Of a DNA stretch of 64,000 nucleotides, positions 17,225-25,901 are shown piece by piece. The position numbers and the translations under genes are program-made. The notes beneath the pieces were generated by a model. The model had not been told where the DNA came from and searched no databases. It worked only from the letters and a program-made list of their open reading frames with translations. How positions within the stretch are numbered: the first letter of the stretch is position 1; each line of letters opens with the position of its first letter. Source of the DNA: Bradyrhizobium ottawaense (GTDB taxonomy: Bacteria; Pseudomonadota; Alphaproteobacteria; Rhizobiales; Xanthobacteraceae); NCBI RefSeq assembly GCF_900099825.1, contig NZ_LT629693.1, positions 992,001 to 1,056,000 on the forward strand. The letters are read 5' to 3'.

Positions 17225-19325
17225 CGTATTCCGCGATTTCTCCCTCGCTAATTCCGAGTTGATCTAGCTGATCTAAATATTGGGAGCGAACACGCTTAAT
17301 CTTTTCAGTCCTCCGGCTAATGTCGTGCTGGATCATATCTACTTTAGTTCGATCCGGAACTTCGAATTCCAAATTTGGTACTCTTGAAAGCGCCTCATCG
17401 ACCTCACCGATCAACTTATTTGCAAATGGGCCGACTCCGGAAATGCGTAACCACGCCTTGCTTCGGGTGAAGGCGGTGAAGACCTTGTTTCTGCCTCTTC
17501 GGACGGACATTTCGACCGCATCAACACCGACAACGAATACGGCAGCGGCCTCGTTTCCTTTGGCGCGATACACGGTTGAAAGAGTGACCATGCTGCTCAT
17601 CCAAAATGGAGGATCGCTATAGGGATCGGCCAACAGATTGTTGGTTGCTACTCCACTTTCACCCAGCCGGTTCGAGATGCGCGCAAGATAGGTCTTTGCA
17701 TTTCGATCATCTAGGGTGATGACCATTATCGCGTGGGGTTGCACACCCTCGTTGATAAGAGTTTTTATCTCGTTTATTACCCAGTCAATTTCACTCGAAA
17801 AATCGTCAGCCGCGAACGACGAAATAAGCGGAAATAGCTCTCCAGAAATTGAGACTGGAGAATTTTTTGCAGGACGTCGAAGAACTACGTTTCTACCGAT
17901 CTCATATTTCCCCTCAATCAGCTCGTAGCCCACCGCACTCCAATGAGCCTCATCTTCGAGCATCTGAACAATTTGTTTTGAGTAGATGCCAAATCCCATG
18001 GCATGTGCAGTGACCAACACTTCAAGTTGGTTACGATAGCATTTCGTAAGAACAGTATCGTTCACTTGTCCTGCTGGAATTTTGGTCGACGCCCTCTCAA
18101 GAGAAAGCCTGGGTCGCCCCGATGCGTCAGCGCCGAACAATGTCTCCGCGGATCGCATCTTGATGTTCAAAATATTTTGCAACTCGTCATATGCCCAGAC
18201 AATATTTTTTTCAATTTCGGCCGGTTGCGTGATGAGGTAGCAGAGCTCATAAAAGCTATTTGGAAAGTCTTGCCCTTCATCGATAAAAACGTAATCGTAG
18301 AATGGCTTCACTCGATCAGACTTTACGAGCTCACCACACGCGTAGCCGAAGGGATCGTTCGACTTGCGTCGAGCATCACGCAAAGACATTGGCATCTGAC
18401 CAGAACGAGCACTGGCTTCGGAATATACTCCGCCAGCCCGAGAATTTCCCCAACCATGCTTTACGTGAATTTGAGTCCAATCGGGATCCTCATCCCTCAT
18501 ATGGCGGTAAAATTTCGTAATCAACGTTTTCAACGTATCTCGAAGACTTCTGGTGAAAAACGTGACCAGTATCTTCTTTTCTGGCTCCGATAGATGCAGC
18601 AGAGCTGCCTTGATAGCTATCACTATAGTTTTTCCGGATCCGGCCAACCCTCGTATTCGATGAGGCCCGGGCACAAGTGACAGAGCAACTTGACGTTGGG
18701 TGACATCGAAATTGTGTATATCCTGCTCCAATTTGGCGATGATCGCAGCCGCCCGCCCTAGAGGTGGTGCGGAGGCAGGCTTTACGGCAGGCGCAAGAGC
18801 CTTTGCCCCCTCGATAATTGAACGGACTTCGTTGTAAACTTCGACGCCAACACTTTCAGTTTCCACCGTGAGTAGTTGAAGTAACGACTCTTGAGAGGTA
18901 ACCAGCTTACTGTTTAGCTCAGGCGAACTGATTTCTTTAGCCGAACCGTTGACGTAGATGATCGGCGTGATTTCAAACTTAAGTACTTGAATACTTTTTC
19001 GCAAAATTCTGCTTTTGACGAACCTTGAATACAAGAGGCTGGCGAAGTCGGATAATTCGACATCGAATTGACCAAGAACGGTCGCGGAAAGATCAATCAA
19101 CACCGAGTCGCAATTTTTGATAACGAAGAACCCGTGATTGGCAGACCACAAGCAAATGTCGGGCTTGTAAAGCGACTTATCGTAGTCTGAATAAATCGGA
19201 TAATCGTAATAAATGACAGACGTGTCGTCGTCTTGAAAAGGACCAGCAGCCTGCAGTGCTTCAATTATTGATTTTGATAGCGCGTCCGACGAGTATCGAA
19301 GGCTTGAAATTACCGCGCGCGCCAT
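17190..19325 (-). CDS. SF1 (UvrD/Rep-like) DNA helicase with N-terminal nuclease-like domain
   Basis: This 711-residue protein has all core SF1 motifs: Q-motif FDVTQRQVAL (206), Walker A GLAGSGKT (226-233), Walker B FIDEGQDF (347-354), motif III WAYDELQN (377-384), CYRN (429-432), YRAKGNEAAAVFVVG and the C-terminal arginine-finger motif FTAFTRSKAWLRISG. Residues about 30-130 resemble a NERD/PD-(D/E)xK nuclease (PDICLWSANHGFFVIKN), but the acidic residue before the Lys is Ile, so cleavage activity is doubtful. It is followed by an overlapping DUF2290-like gene. Such helicase pairs often belong to anti-phage or DNA-repair modules; that is inference. Base composition is clearly more AT-rich than the flanks, suggesting transfer. 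Confidence 0.82.
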   Translation of the reverse strand: MARAVISSLRYSSDALSKSIIEALQAAGPFQDDDTSVIYYDYPIYSDYDKSLYKPDICLWSANHGFFVIKNCDSVLIDLSATVLGQFDVELSDFASLLYSRFVKSRILRKSIQVLKFEITPIIYVNGSAKEISSPELNSKLVTSQESLLQLLTVETESVGVEVYNEVRSIIEGAKALAPAVKPASAPPLGRAAAIIAKLEQDIHNFDVTQRQVALSLVPGPHRIRGLAGSGKTIVIAIKAALLHLSEPEKKILVTFFTRSLRDTLKTLITKFYRHMRDEDPDWTQIHVKHGWGNSRAGGVYSEASARSGQMPMSLRDARRKSNDPFGYACGELVKSDRVKPFYDYVFIDEGQDFPNSFYELCYLITQPAEIEKNIVWAYDELQNILNIKMRSAETLFGADASGRPRLSLERASTKIPAGQVNDTVLTKCYRNQLEVLVTAHAMGFGIYSKQIVQMLEDEAHWSAVGYELIEGKYEIGRNVVLRRPAKNSPVSISGELFPLISSFAADDFSSEIDWVINEIKTLINEGVQPHAIMVITLDDRNAKTYLARISNRLGESGVATNNLLADPYSDPPFWMSSMVTLSTVYRAKGNEAAAVFVVGVDAVEMSVRRGRNKVFTAFTRSKAWLRISGVGPFANKLIGEVDEALSRVPNLEFEVPDRTKVDMIQHDISRRTEKIKRVRSQYLDQLDQLGISEGEIAEYVEGGGRGSKKV

Positions 19326-19567
19326 GAGTACTGACCTTGAGGAATTCGGTGTAGTTCTTGACCAACTTCAATTGGCGAAGATCGACCGTATTGTCGAGGC
19401 CCGTACAATAAGTTCGCATCGTGTCATTGTCCACCAAAGGTAGATCGGTTTGCCGCTGACGCCCGACGTCTATGTCAGTCCTATTCAATATGAGCCGCAA
19501 GCGCATGCGCGCGACCGATTGGCATTATTAAGCGAGCGTACGACACCTATTCTGCCCGACGGGCAAA

Positions 19568-20100
19568 TCACCCCAGATGTTGGTCAACCCTCCCGGAAGA
19601 AAATATTCCTCTTCCACTCCACCTCAAATCACCCGTACAACTCCCGCCATCCTGTCCCGCTCAGAGGGGCGTCGGCCGTCGTCACGACGAGGGGCAGGTT
19701 GCGGTGGACGCGGCAGCGTCGGCGCGGGCGCAATTGCAGGGCGGGTTTCCCGTGAGCGATCAAGCGGCGTGCAGACGAACGGCGCCATAGTCTGGCGAAG
19801 CCCTCGGGCGAAGTCAGGCTGCTGCGTACGGTAAAACCGTGTGGGCCTGGCATCCGTTGCTGATGTCAAGCTGGCGGAGGCGAAGTCGGGCCAACCGGTC
19901 CGGTCAGCCTTAATCCGCCGGCGACGGTGACAAGAACAGAATTCGTCGCCTGGGTGAGCACGGCATAAGCCGTAAAACCATCGCGCAGGGAATGTCGGAG
20001 TGTTTCCGCTGACCTGTATGCTCGTGCGCGTCACTTTCTATCCTTTGCGTACGAGACCGCGGGTGCAGCGTGCGCCCCGGCATTCCCTGCGCCCTCTTAT
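19568..20100. repeat. Long dispersed Bradyrhizobium-type repeat, degenerate copy
   Basis: From aaatcaccccagatgttg to cattccctgcgccctctt this stretch looks, from memory, like a long non-coding repeat found in many Bradyrhizobiaceae genomes. Short frames in it (on both strands) have no coding character. It lies at the right border of the AT-rich helicase island. The 1.09-kb gap between the helicase start and the metal exporter holds this repeat, a 20-kb palindrome and no convincing gene. Confidence 0.55.
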
Positions 20101-20168
20101 TTTCGGGCGACATGAATTTGCAAGGCTCGGGCAGAACGCCGCGAGGATGAGAATGTGTGTCTATCCAC

Positions 20169-20249
20169 GTCATTCCGGGGCGGCGCGAAGCGACGAACCC
20201 GGAATCTCGAGATTCCGGGTTCGATGCTGCGCATCGCCCCGGAATGACG
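20169..20249. repeat. Palindromic repeat (cattccgggg type)
   Basis: Arms cattccggggcg... and ...cgccccggaatg enclose a second, nested hairpin (acccggaatct-cg-agattccgggt). It is a common rhizobial intergenic palindrome, 160 bp upstream of the metal exporter start. Confidence 0.8.
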
Positions 20250-20412
20250 GTGCAGAAAATGGATTGCGCTCGCCATGACGGCCCCCTCACCTAACCCAAC
20301 ACCGCCGTTTAAATTCGGAACAATTCGCAACACACAGCTCCTGCGAATGAGTAGCGATTGCGGCTTTGATCGGCGCTTTGATCTTGCACGTTGCCCTGCT
20401 ACACCGCCGCGC

Positions 20413-21789
20413 ATGAGCAACAATCACTCCACCAAATCCTCCGTCGCCGCGATCTCGATCTTTGCGAGCGCCAGCATGGCCGCGGCCAAATTCGTGGTCG
20501 GCATTGCGATCGGCTCGCTGGCGCTGATCTCGGAGGCCCTGCACTCCTCTGTCGACCTGGTGGCGACCGTCATCACCTGGATGGTGGTGCGGGTGTCCGA
20601 CAAGCCCGCCGACGACGAGCACCATTATGGCCATGGCAAGATCGAGAGCCTGTCGGCACTCGGCGTCATCGCGATGCTCTATGTGCTGGCCGGCGGCATT
20701 TTGGTCGCGGCCTATGCGCGGCTGCACGAGGGAACGCCGCCGCCGGCGCTGTCGGCGATTCCGTTCATCGTGCTGGTGGTCGACATCGCCGTGAACTTCT
20801 GGCGGGCGTGGGCGCTGCATCGCGCGGCGCGCGCGACCAAGAGCCAGGCGCTCGCCGCCGACGCGCTGCATTTCGCCTCCGACGTGTTCGGATCGTTCGC
20901 CGTCATCATCGGGCTCGCGCTCTCAGGGCTTGGGTACTGGTGGGGCGATGCGGCAGCCGCCATCGGCGTCGCGGTTGTGATCTCCCTGCTCGGCCTGCGG
21001 CTGGGCCGCTCCACCATCGAAACCCTGCTCGACCGCGCGCCGGAAGGCGCCTCGGAGAAAGCAATCACCGCGATCCGCTCGGTGCCCGGCGTGGTCGATG
21101 TCGAGCGCCTGCGCGTTCGTATGGTCGGGCCCACCCACTTCATCGACGCCATTGCCAAGGTGCCGCGCACCACCCCGATCGACCGGGTCGAGGCGATCAA
21201 GCGCAACGCGCAGGCGGCCGTCAGCAAGGCGCTTGGCGATGCCGACCTGACCTTTACCGCCGTCCCGGTCGCGCGCGACAATGAGAGCGTGCGCGAGCGC
21301 ATCATGGTGATCGCGCGCAATTCCGGCCTCGCCATCCACCATGTCACGGTGCACGACGTCGGCGGCCGGCTGACGGTCTCTATCGACCTCGAGGTCGACG
21401 GCGACATGGAGCTTGTGGCTGCGCACGACATCGCCCATGACCTGGAGCGCAGCATCCGCGACGACTTCGGCGAGGACGTCGAGGTCGACACCCATATCGA
21501 GCCGCTGGAGCCGGAATTGCCCCATGGCACCGACGCCGCGCCCGGGCGCGTCGAGGCCATCAAGGCCGCGCTGACGCGGTTTGCCGCCAATGGCGCCATC
21601 CACGACATCCACAATGTACGGGTCCGCGACACCGACGCCGGCGAGATCGTCAACTTCCACTGCCGCGCCGCCCCGTCGATGAGCGTCATCAAGGTGCACG
21701 AGAACGTCGACGAGATCGAGCGCGCGTTGCGCCGCGCCTTTCCCTCCATCAAGCGCGTTATCAGCCACGCCGAGCCGCCGCGCACGTAG
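20413..21789 (+). CDS. Cation diffusion facilitator (CDF) metal exporter
   Basis: This 458-residue inner-membrane protein has six predicted helices and a long cytoplasmic tail. The transport site is seen as two HxxxD motifs, H44-D48 in EALHSSVDLV (helix 2) and H153-D157 in ALHFASDVFG (helix 5), the HD-HD arrangement associated with Zn/Cd carriers. The loop DDEHHYGHGKIE is the usual metal-binding loop. The tail after about residue 215 is twice the normal length and seems to hold two ZT-dimer-like domains (IRSVPGVVDVERLRVRMVG... and VMVIARNSGLAIHHVTVHD...), plus a third segment. ATG 20413 fits the family start; no ribosome site is evident. It should export Zn or a similar divalent ion by proton exchange. 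Confidence 0.88.
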   Translation: MSNNHSTKSSVAAISIFASASMAAAKFVVGIAIGSLALISEALHSSVDLVATVITWMVVRVSDKPADDEHHYGHGKIESLSALGVIAMLYVLAGGILVAAYARLHEGTPPPALSAIPFIVLVVDIAVNFWRAWALHRAARATKSQALAADALHFASDVFGSFAVIIGLALSGLGYWWGDAAAAIGVAVVISLLGLRLGRSTIETLLDRAPEGASEKAITAIRSVPGVVDVERLRVRMVGPTHFIDAIAKVPRTTPIDRVEAIKRNAQAAVSKALGDADLTFTAVPVARDNESVRERIMVIARNSGLAIHHVTVHDVGGRLTVSIDLEVDGDMELVAAHDIAHDLERSIRDDFGEDVEVDTHIEPLEPELPHGTDAAPGRVEAIKAALTRFAANGAIHDIHNVRVRDTDAGEIVNFHCRAAPSMSVIKVHENVDEIERALRRAFPSIKRVISHAEPPRT

Positions 21790-21981
21790 TCTTGCGGGTC
21801 CGTTCCCGTTTCGGACTCGCTTTTGGAATCCTTATTTTGCATTGGACAAGATTTATTTCGAATTAACGAATTGTTGACTCTCGACAGCCCCGGAAAACTG
21901 GATTCAAATCGCTGTGATTCGGAAGCGACGTGGGGTTGTTCCGGACGGTGTACAGAAAATCACCTGGTGGGGGTCTACAGC

Positions 21982-24276
21982 ATGGCGCGTGCGCATGCGG
22001 CGAACGCGTGCGTCCAATCCGATTCGATCAAGGGATTGGCGCAGTCGATCGCAAAACCGGCCTACCATAGACTGCTTACCGCAGAACCGGCGCTGCGCCG
22101 CGCCGTGCCCACCCTGATCATTGCCTTCCTGATCACCATCTGCCTCGGCGCCTTCGTGCAGGTGATCGACCAGAGCCGGCAGAAGCGCGCCGCGACCAAG
22201 CGCGACATCGCCGCCCTCACCGACCTGCTCTCCGAACGCATCGATCGCCTCGCCGCCGTCCGGCAGGACCGCGCCGCCAACCTCGAGCGGCTGCAGGCCC
22301 TGCTGCCCGATCTCATTCCCGGCTGGGCCGTCTCCACCGGCCGTCACGTCATCGTCACCGGCGCCGATAACCGCGTGCTGGCCAGTGTCCCGACCGAAGG
22401 CGCCGGCGGCAGCGACCGCGTGCTCGACGTGATCAGCACCGCGCAGTTGCTGGCGGCACCCGGCCAGCAGGGCACCGTCAACGACATGACGCTGCCGAAC
22501 GGCAGCGGCGCGATGGCGATCTCAAAGCTGGTCAAGGCGCTGCCGGGCCAGGTCATCGTGATCCAGGAGAAGAACGATCCGCTCTGGGGATCCGATGCCG
22601 CGCTCTCGGTGACGCTTTCCGCAACCACGGGGTTCGTCGTGCTGATCCTCGGCTTCGCCTTCCACTGGCAATCGACCCGCGCCCGCGAGGGCGACCTGAT
22701 CAACGACGCCGTGCGCGGCCGGATTGACACCGCGCTCAACCGCGGCCGCTGCGGCCTGTGGGACTGGGACCTGTCGCGCGGCCGGATCTTCTGGTCGCAG
22801 TCGATGTTCACCATGCTGGGGCTGGACTCCCGCCACGACCTCCTCACCTTCGGCGAAGTCAACGCGCTGGTGAAATCCGACGACATCAACCTGTTCGACA
22901 TCGCCGATCAGCTGATCTCCGGCAAGCTCAAGCACATCGACCAGACTTTTCGCATGCAGCACACCGACGGCCACTGGATCTGGCTGCGGGTCCGCTGCGA
23001 ACTCAGCCAGGCTGCGGCCGACAGCGGCCTGCATCTGATCGGCATCGCCGTCGACATCACCGAACAGAAGAGCCTCGCCGAGAAGACCGTGGAGGCCGAT
23101 CTTCGGCTGCGCGACGCCATCGAGACCATCCCGGAAGCCTTCGTGCTGTGGGACGCGGAAGACCGCCTGGTGCTCTGCAACTCGCATTTCCAGCGCCTGC
23201 ACAAGCTGCCGGACTCGGCAGTGACACCCGGCACGTCCTACGAGACCGTGATCGAGGTCGGCAGCATGCCGGAAGTCCGGACCCGGCTGCAGGACGCCGG
23301 CATCCACGCGCCCGGCGCGCGCACCTTCGAGGCGCAGCTCGACGACGGCAGCTGGCTGCACATCTCGGAACGCCGCACCAAGGACGGCGGCTACGTCTCG
23401 GTCGGCACCGACATCACCCGCATCAAGGAGCACGAGCGGAGGCTGATCGACAACGACAGCCGGCTGCGCGCCAACGTGCTCGACCTGAAGAAATCGCAGG
23501 CCGAGCTTGCCGACCTCGCCGAGAAATATTCGCAGGAGAAGAATCGCGCCGAGGAAGCCAACCAGGCCAAGTCGAAATTCCTCGCCAATATGAGCCACGA
23601 ACTGCGCACACCGCTGAACGCCATCATCGGCTTCTCCGAAATCATGGGCAGCGGCATGTTCGGCGTGCTCGGCTCCGACAAGTATCAGGAGTACTGCCAC
23701 GACATCCTGACATCGGGAAAATACCTGCTCGAGGTCATCAACGACATCCTCGACATGTCGAAGATCGAGGCCGGCCGCATGAAGCTCGACATGGAGCAGC
23801 TCGATCTGTCGAAGATCGTGGCGGAGTCGGTACGGGTGGTTTCCGGCCGCGCCGAGGACAAGCATCTGACGCTCGACGCCGATCTCGAAAACACGATCTC
23901 GCTGGTGGCCGACCGCCGCGCGGTCAAGCAGATCTTCGTCAACCTGCTGTCGAACGCGGTGAAGTTCACCCCCGACGACGGCCGCGTCACCGTCCGCAGC
24001 CGGGTGCTGGCGGATTCCATCGTGCTCATAATCGCCGACACCGGCATCGGCATCGCCCCTGAATCGCTGCGGCGGCTCGGCAAGCCGTTCGAGCAGGTCG
24101 AGAGCCAGCTCACCAAGACCTATCAGGGCTCAGGCCTCGGATTGGCGATCGCGCGGTCGCTGACCAACCTGCACGGCGGAAACATGCGGCTGCGCTCGAA
24201 GCTCGGCAACGGCACCGTCGTGCGCATCACCCTGCCGCGCGATCCGCAAAAGGCGAAGCTGTCGGCCGCGGCCTGA
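21982..24276 (+). CDS. Membrane PAS-domain sensor histidine kinase (PleC-like)
   Basis: This 764-residue kinase has TM1 (about 42-60), a periplasmic sensor region (61-205), TM2 (209-228), two PAS domains (about 250-360 and 375-482), a coiled-coil linker, HisKA with phospho-acceptor H539 in ANMSHELRTPL and a full HATPase domain with N, G1 (ADTGIGI) and G2 (GSGLGLAI) boxes. The segment after the H box (SGKYLLEVINDILDMSKIEAG) is typical of alphaproteobacterial PleC/DivJ-type kinases that signal to a separate receiver. ATG 21982 has GGTGGGGG upstream. No response regulator is beside it, so its partner is elsewhere; the signal is unknown. Confidence 0.87.
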   Translation: MARAHAANACVQSDSIKGLAQSIAKPAYHRLLTAEPALRRAVPTLIIAFLITICLGAFVQVIDQSRQKRAATKRDIAALTDLLSERIDRLAAVRQDRAANLERLQALLPDLIPGWAVSTGRHVIVTGADNRVLASVPTEGAGGSDRVLDVISTAQLLAAPGQQGTVNDMTLPNGSGAMAISKLVKALPGQVIVIQEKNDPLWGSDAALSVTLSATTGFVVLILGFAFHWQSTRAREGDLINDAVRGRIDTALNRGRCGLWDWDLSRGRIFWSQSMFTMLGLDSRHDLLTFGEVNALVKSDDINLFDIADQLISGKLKHIDQTFRMQHTDGHWIWLRVRCELSQAAADSGLHLIGIAVDITEQKSLAEKTVEADLRLRDAIETIPEAFVLWDAEDRLVLCNSHFQRLHKLPDSAVTPGTSYETVIEVGSMPEVRTRLQDAGIHAPGARTFEAQLDDGSWLHISERRTKDGGYVSVGTDITRIKEHERRLIDNDSRLRANVLDLKKSQAELADLAEKYSQEKNRAEEANQAKSKFLANMSHELRTPLNAIIGFSEIMGSGMFGVLGSDKYQEYCHDILTSGKYLLEVINDILDMSKIEAGRMKLDMEQLDLSKIVAESVRVVSGRAEDKHLTLDADLENTISLVADRRAVKQIFVNLLSNAVKFTPDDGRVTVRSRVLADSIVLIIADTGIGIAPESLRRLGKPFEQVESQLTKTYQGSGLGLAIARSLTNLHGGNMRLRSKLGNGTVVRITLPRDPQKAKLSAAA

Positions 24277-24285
24277 GCCGGCGGC

Positions 24286-25176
24286 CTATTCCAGCGTCGG
24301 CGCGACCTCACGCGCGACCTGCACCAATGCTGCGATCAACGGCGTCATCGGATCGCGCTGCGGGATCACGAGGCCGATGCTGTAATTGACCACGGGGTCG
24401 ACGATCGGAATGCTGCGGACCGCGTCCGCCAGTCCCAGCGTCTCCGCCAGCTTCGCCGGCATCACACTGGCCCAGCGCCCGGTCTTGACGTGGGTGTAGA
24501 GCACCAGCAGCGAGTTCGACGTCAGCGTCGGAACGGCTTCCGCGCCCACCGATTTGAGCGCGCGGTCGATGATGCGGCGGTTCTGCATGTCCGGCGTCAA
24601 CAGGCACAGCGGCACCTGCCCGACCTCCTTCCAGGTCACCTGCTCGCGATCGCCGAACATCGCATCGGGCGCCGTCAGCAGACGATAGCTTTCGTTGTAG
24701 AGCGGAATAGTGCGAACCTTGCCGATCGGCTCGTTCTCGATATAGGTCAGTCCGGCATCGACCTCGAGATTTTCCAGAAGCCCCAGCACGTCCGCCGAGG
24801 TGCAGGAGCGGATTTGAAACTGCACATCGGGATGCTTGGCGCGGAACGGCGTCGTCAGCGACGCCACCATGCCGAGCACGGTCGGGATCGCGGCAAGCCT
24901 GATCTCGCCGGAGAGCTTGTCCTTGAGGCCGTTGATCTCCTGGCGCATCGCACGGGCATCGCCGACGATCCGTCGCGCCCAGTCGAGCGTGCGTTCGCCC
25001 TCCGGCGTAAAGCCCTGAAAACGGGAGCCGCGCTGCACCAGCATGACGCCGAGGATTTCCTCGAGCTGCTTGAGGCTGGTCGACATCGTCGGCTGGGTGA
25101 CGCCGCAGGCCTCCGCAGCCCGTCCGAAGTGCCGTTCCTTGGCCAGCGCCAGCAGAAGTTCAAGCTTGTCGATCAA
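24286..25176 (-). CDS. LysR-family regulator, probable activator of formate dehydrogenase (FdsR-like)
   Basis: It is divergent from fdsG. The N-terminal winged helix (IDKLELLLALAKERHFGRAAEACGVTQPTMSTSLKQLEEILG) is typical LysR, followed by a ligand-binding domain to residue 296. TTG 25176 is chosen because GAGG lies nine bases upstream and related regulators start with MIDKLE; the longer GTG start at 25233 adds 19 residues without family support. The gene convergently abuts the PAS kinase (10 bp gap). By position and type it matches the FdsR regulators that control fds operons in response to formate. The 248-bp shared promoter region holds a LysR-type box. Confidence 0.85.
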   Translation of the reverse strand: MIDKLELLLALAKERHFGRAAEACGVTQPTMSTSLKQLEEILGVMLVQRGSRFQGFTPEGERTLDWARRIVGDARAMRQEINGLKDKLSGEIRLAAIPTVLGMVASLTTPFRAKHPDVQFQIRSCTSADVLGLLENLEVDAGLTYIENEPIGKVRTIPLYNESYRLLTAPDAMFGDREQVTWKEVGQVPLCLLTPDMQNRRIIDRALKSVGAEAVPTLTSNSLLVLYTHVKTGRWASVMPAKLAETLGLADAVRSIPIVDPVVNYSIGLVIPQRDPMTPLIAALVQVAREVAPTLE

Positions 25177-25328
25177 GAAATGTGCCTCAAAAGTTGACCG
25201 TGAATCCGGCTGTTCCGCCGTCACGAATACCACGGCCGCCGCGGCCTCCCTACGCCAAAAGCGGCGGCCCGAACGCGCGGCAGTTCCGTCATCGCGATTT
25301 CATATCGCCTCATTTCGACAGCCTATTG

Positions 25329-25343
25329 ATAGCGTTTCCGTAT
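25329..25343 (+). promoter_or_regulatory. Candidate LysR-type binding box in the fds promoter region
   Basis: ATAG-CGTTTCC-GTAT is an inverted ATA-N9-TAT of the T-N11-A type. It is close to the ATA-G-N7-C-TAT sites I recall for FdsR in Cupriavidus. It overlaps the first of two direct TATTGATA repeats (25324-25331 and 25362-25369, 38 bp apart), which may be part of the activator footprint 80-95 bp upstream of fdsG. Confidence 0.5.
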
Positions 25344-25424
25344 CGCAGCATGAGACAGCTTTATTGATATCTGGAGCAATTCCAATTCTGATCCGCGGGC
25401 CATAACTCCTGAGCGAGAACGCGG

Positions 25425-25901
25425 ATGACACCGGCCTACGAACCCTGGAACGAGGCGCGCGGCGCCGAGATCATCGCCGAACATGACAAGGTTGAGGGTC
25501 CGACGCTAGTGATCCTGCACGCGCTGCAGGAAGCCTTCGGTTACGTCCCGGAGCCCGCGATTCCGATGATCGCCGCGGCGCTCAATTTGTCGCGCGCCGA
25601 GATCCATGGCGTGTTCACGTTCTATCATGATTTCCGCGACCAGCCCGCCGGGCGCCATGTACTGAAACTGTGCCGCGCCGAGGCCTGCCAGGCCGCCGGT
25701 GGCGATGCGCTTGCGGCGCGCGCGGAAAGCAGGCTCGGCATTTCGCTTGGACATACCACCGCCGACGCGCGCGTTACGCTGGAACCGATATATTGCCTCG
25801 GCCTCTGCGCCACCGCGCCCTCGGCGATGCTGGACGGCCGCGTCATCGGACGGCTCGACGAAGCGCGGATCGACGCGCTGGTTGCGGAGGCGCAGCGATG
25901 A
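25425..25901 (+). CDS. fdsG: NAD-dependent formate dehydrogenase, gamma subunit
   Basis: This 158-residue NuoE-like (thioredoxin-fold) protein carries a [2Fe-2S] cluster in the soluble, molybdenum-containing formate dehydrogenase. The four ligand cysteines are visible as two pairs, LCRAEACQAAGG and YCLGLCATAPSAM. The N-terminal helical part (PTLVILHALQEAFGYVPEPAI...HGVFTFYHDF) is the usual NuoE pattern. It is first in fdsGBA-fdhD-fdsD, and its stop overlaps the fdsB start (ATGA). Electrons from formate pass through this set to NAD at FdsB. Confidence 0.93.
   Translation: MTPAYEPWNEARGAEIIAEHDKVEGPTLVILHALQEAFGYVPEPAIPMIAAALNLSRAEIHGVFTFYHDFRDQPAGRHVLKLCRAEACQAAGGDALAARAESRLGISLGHTTADARVTLEPIYCLGLCATAPSAMLDGRVIGRLDEARIDALVAEAQR

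Noticed and set aside
19324..19443. A 39-codon plus-strand ORF (MSTDLEEFGVVLDQLQ...) divergent from the helicase, with a continuing frame after one stop
   Set aside because: It looks protein-like but has no ribosome site, shares its CATG with the helicase start and is interrupted by a TAG; it might be a remnant of a lost gene, but support is too weak.
19261..19506. Minus-strand 81-codon frame overlapping the helicase start
   Set aside because: It overlaps the confident helicase gene in another frame and has no recognisable domain or ribosome site.
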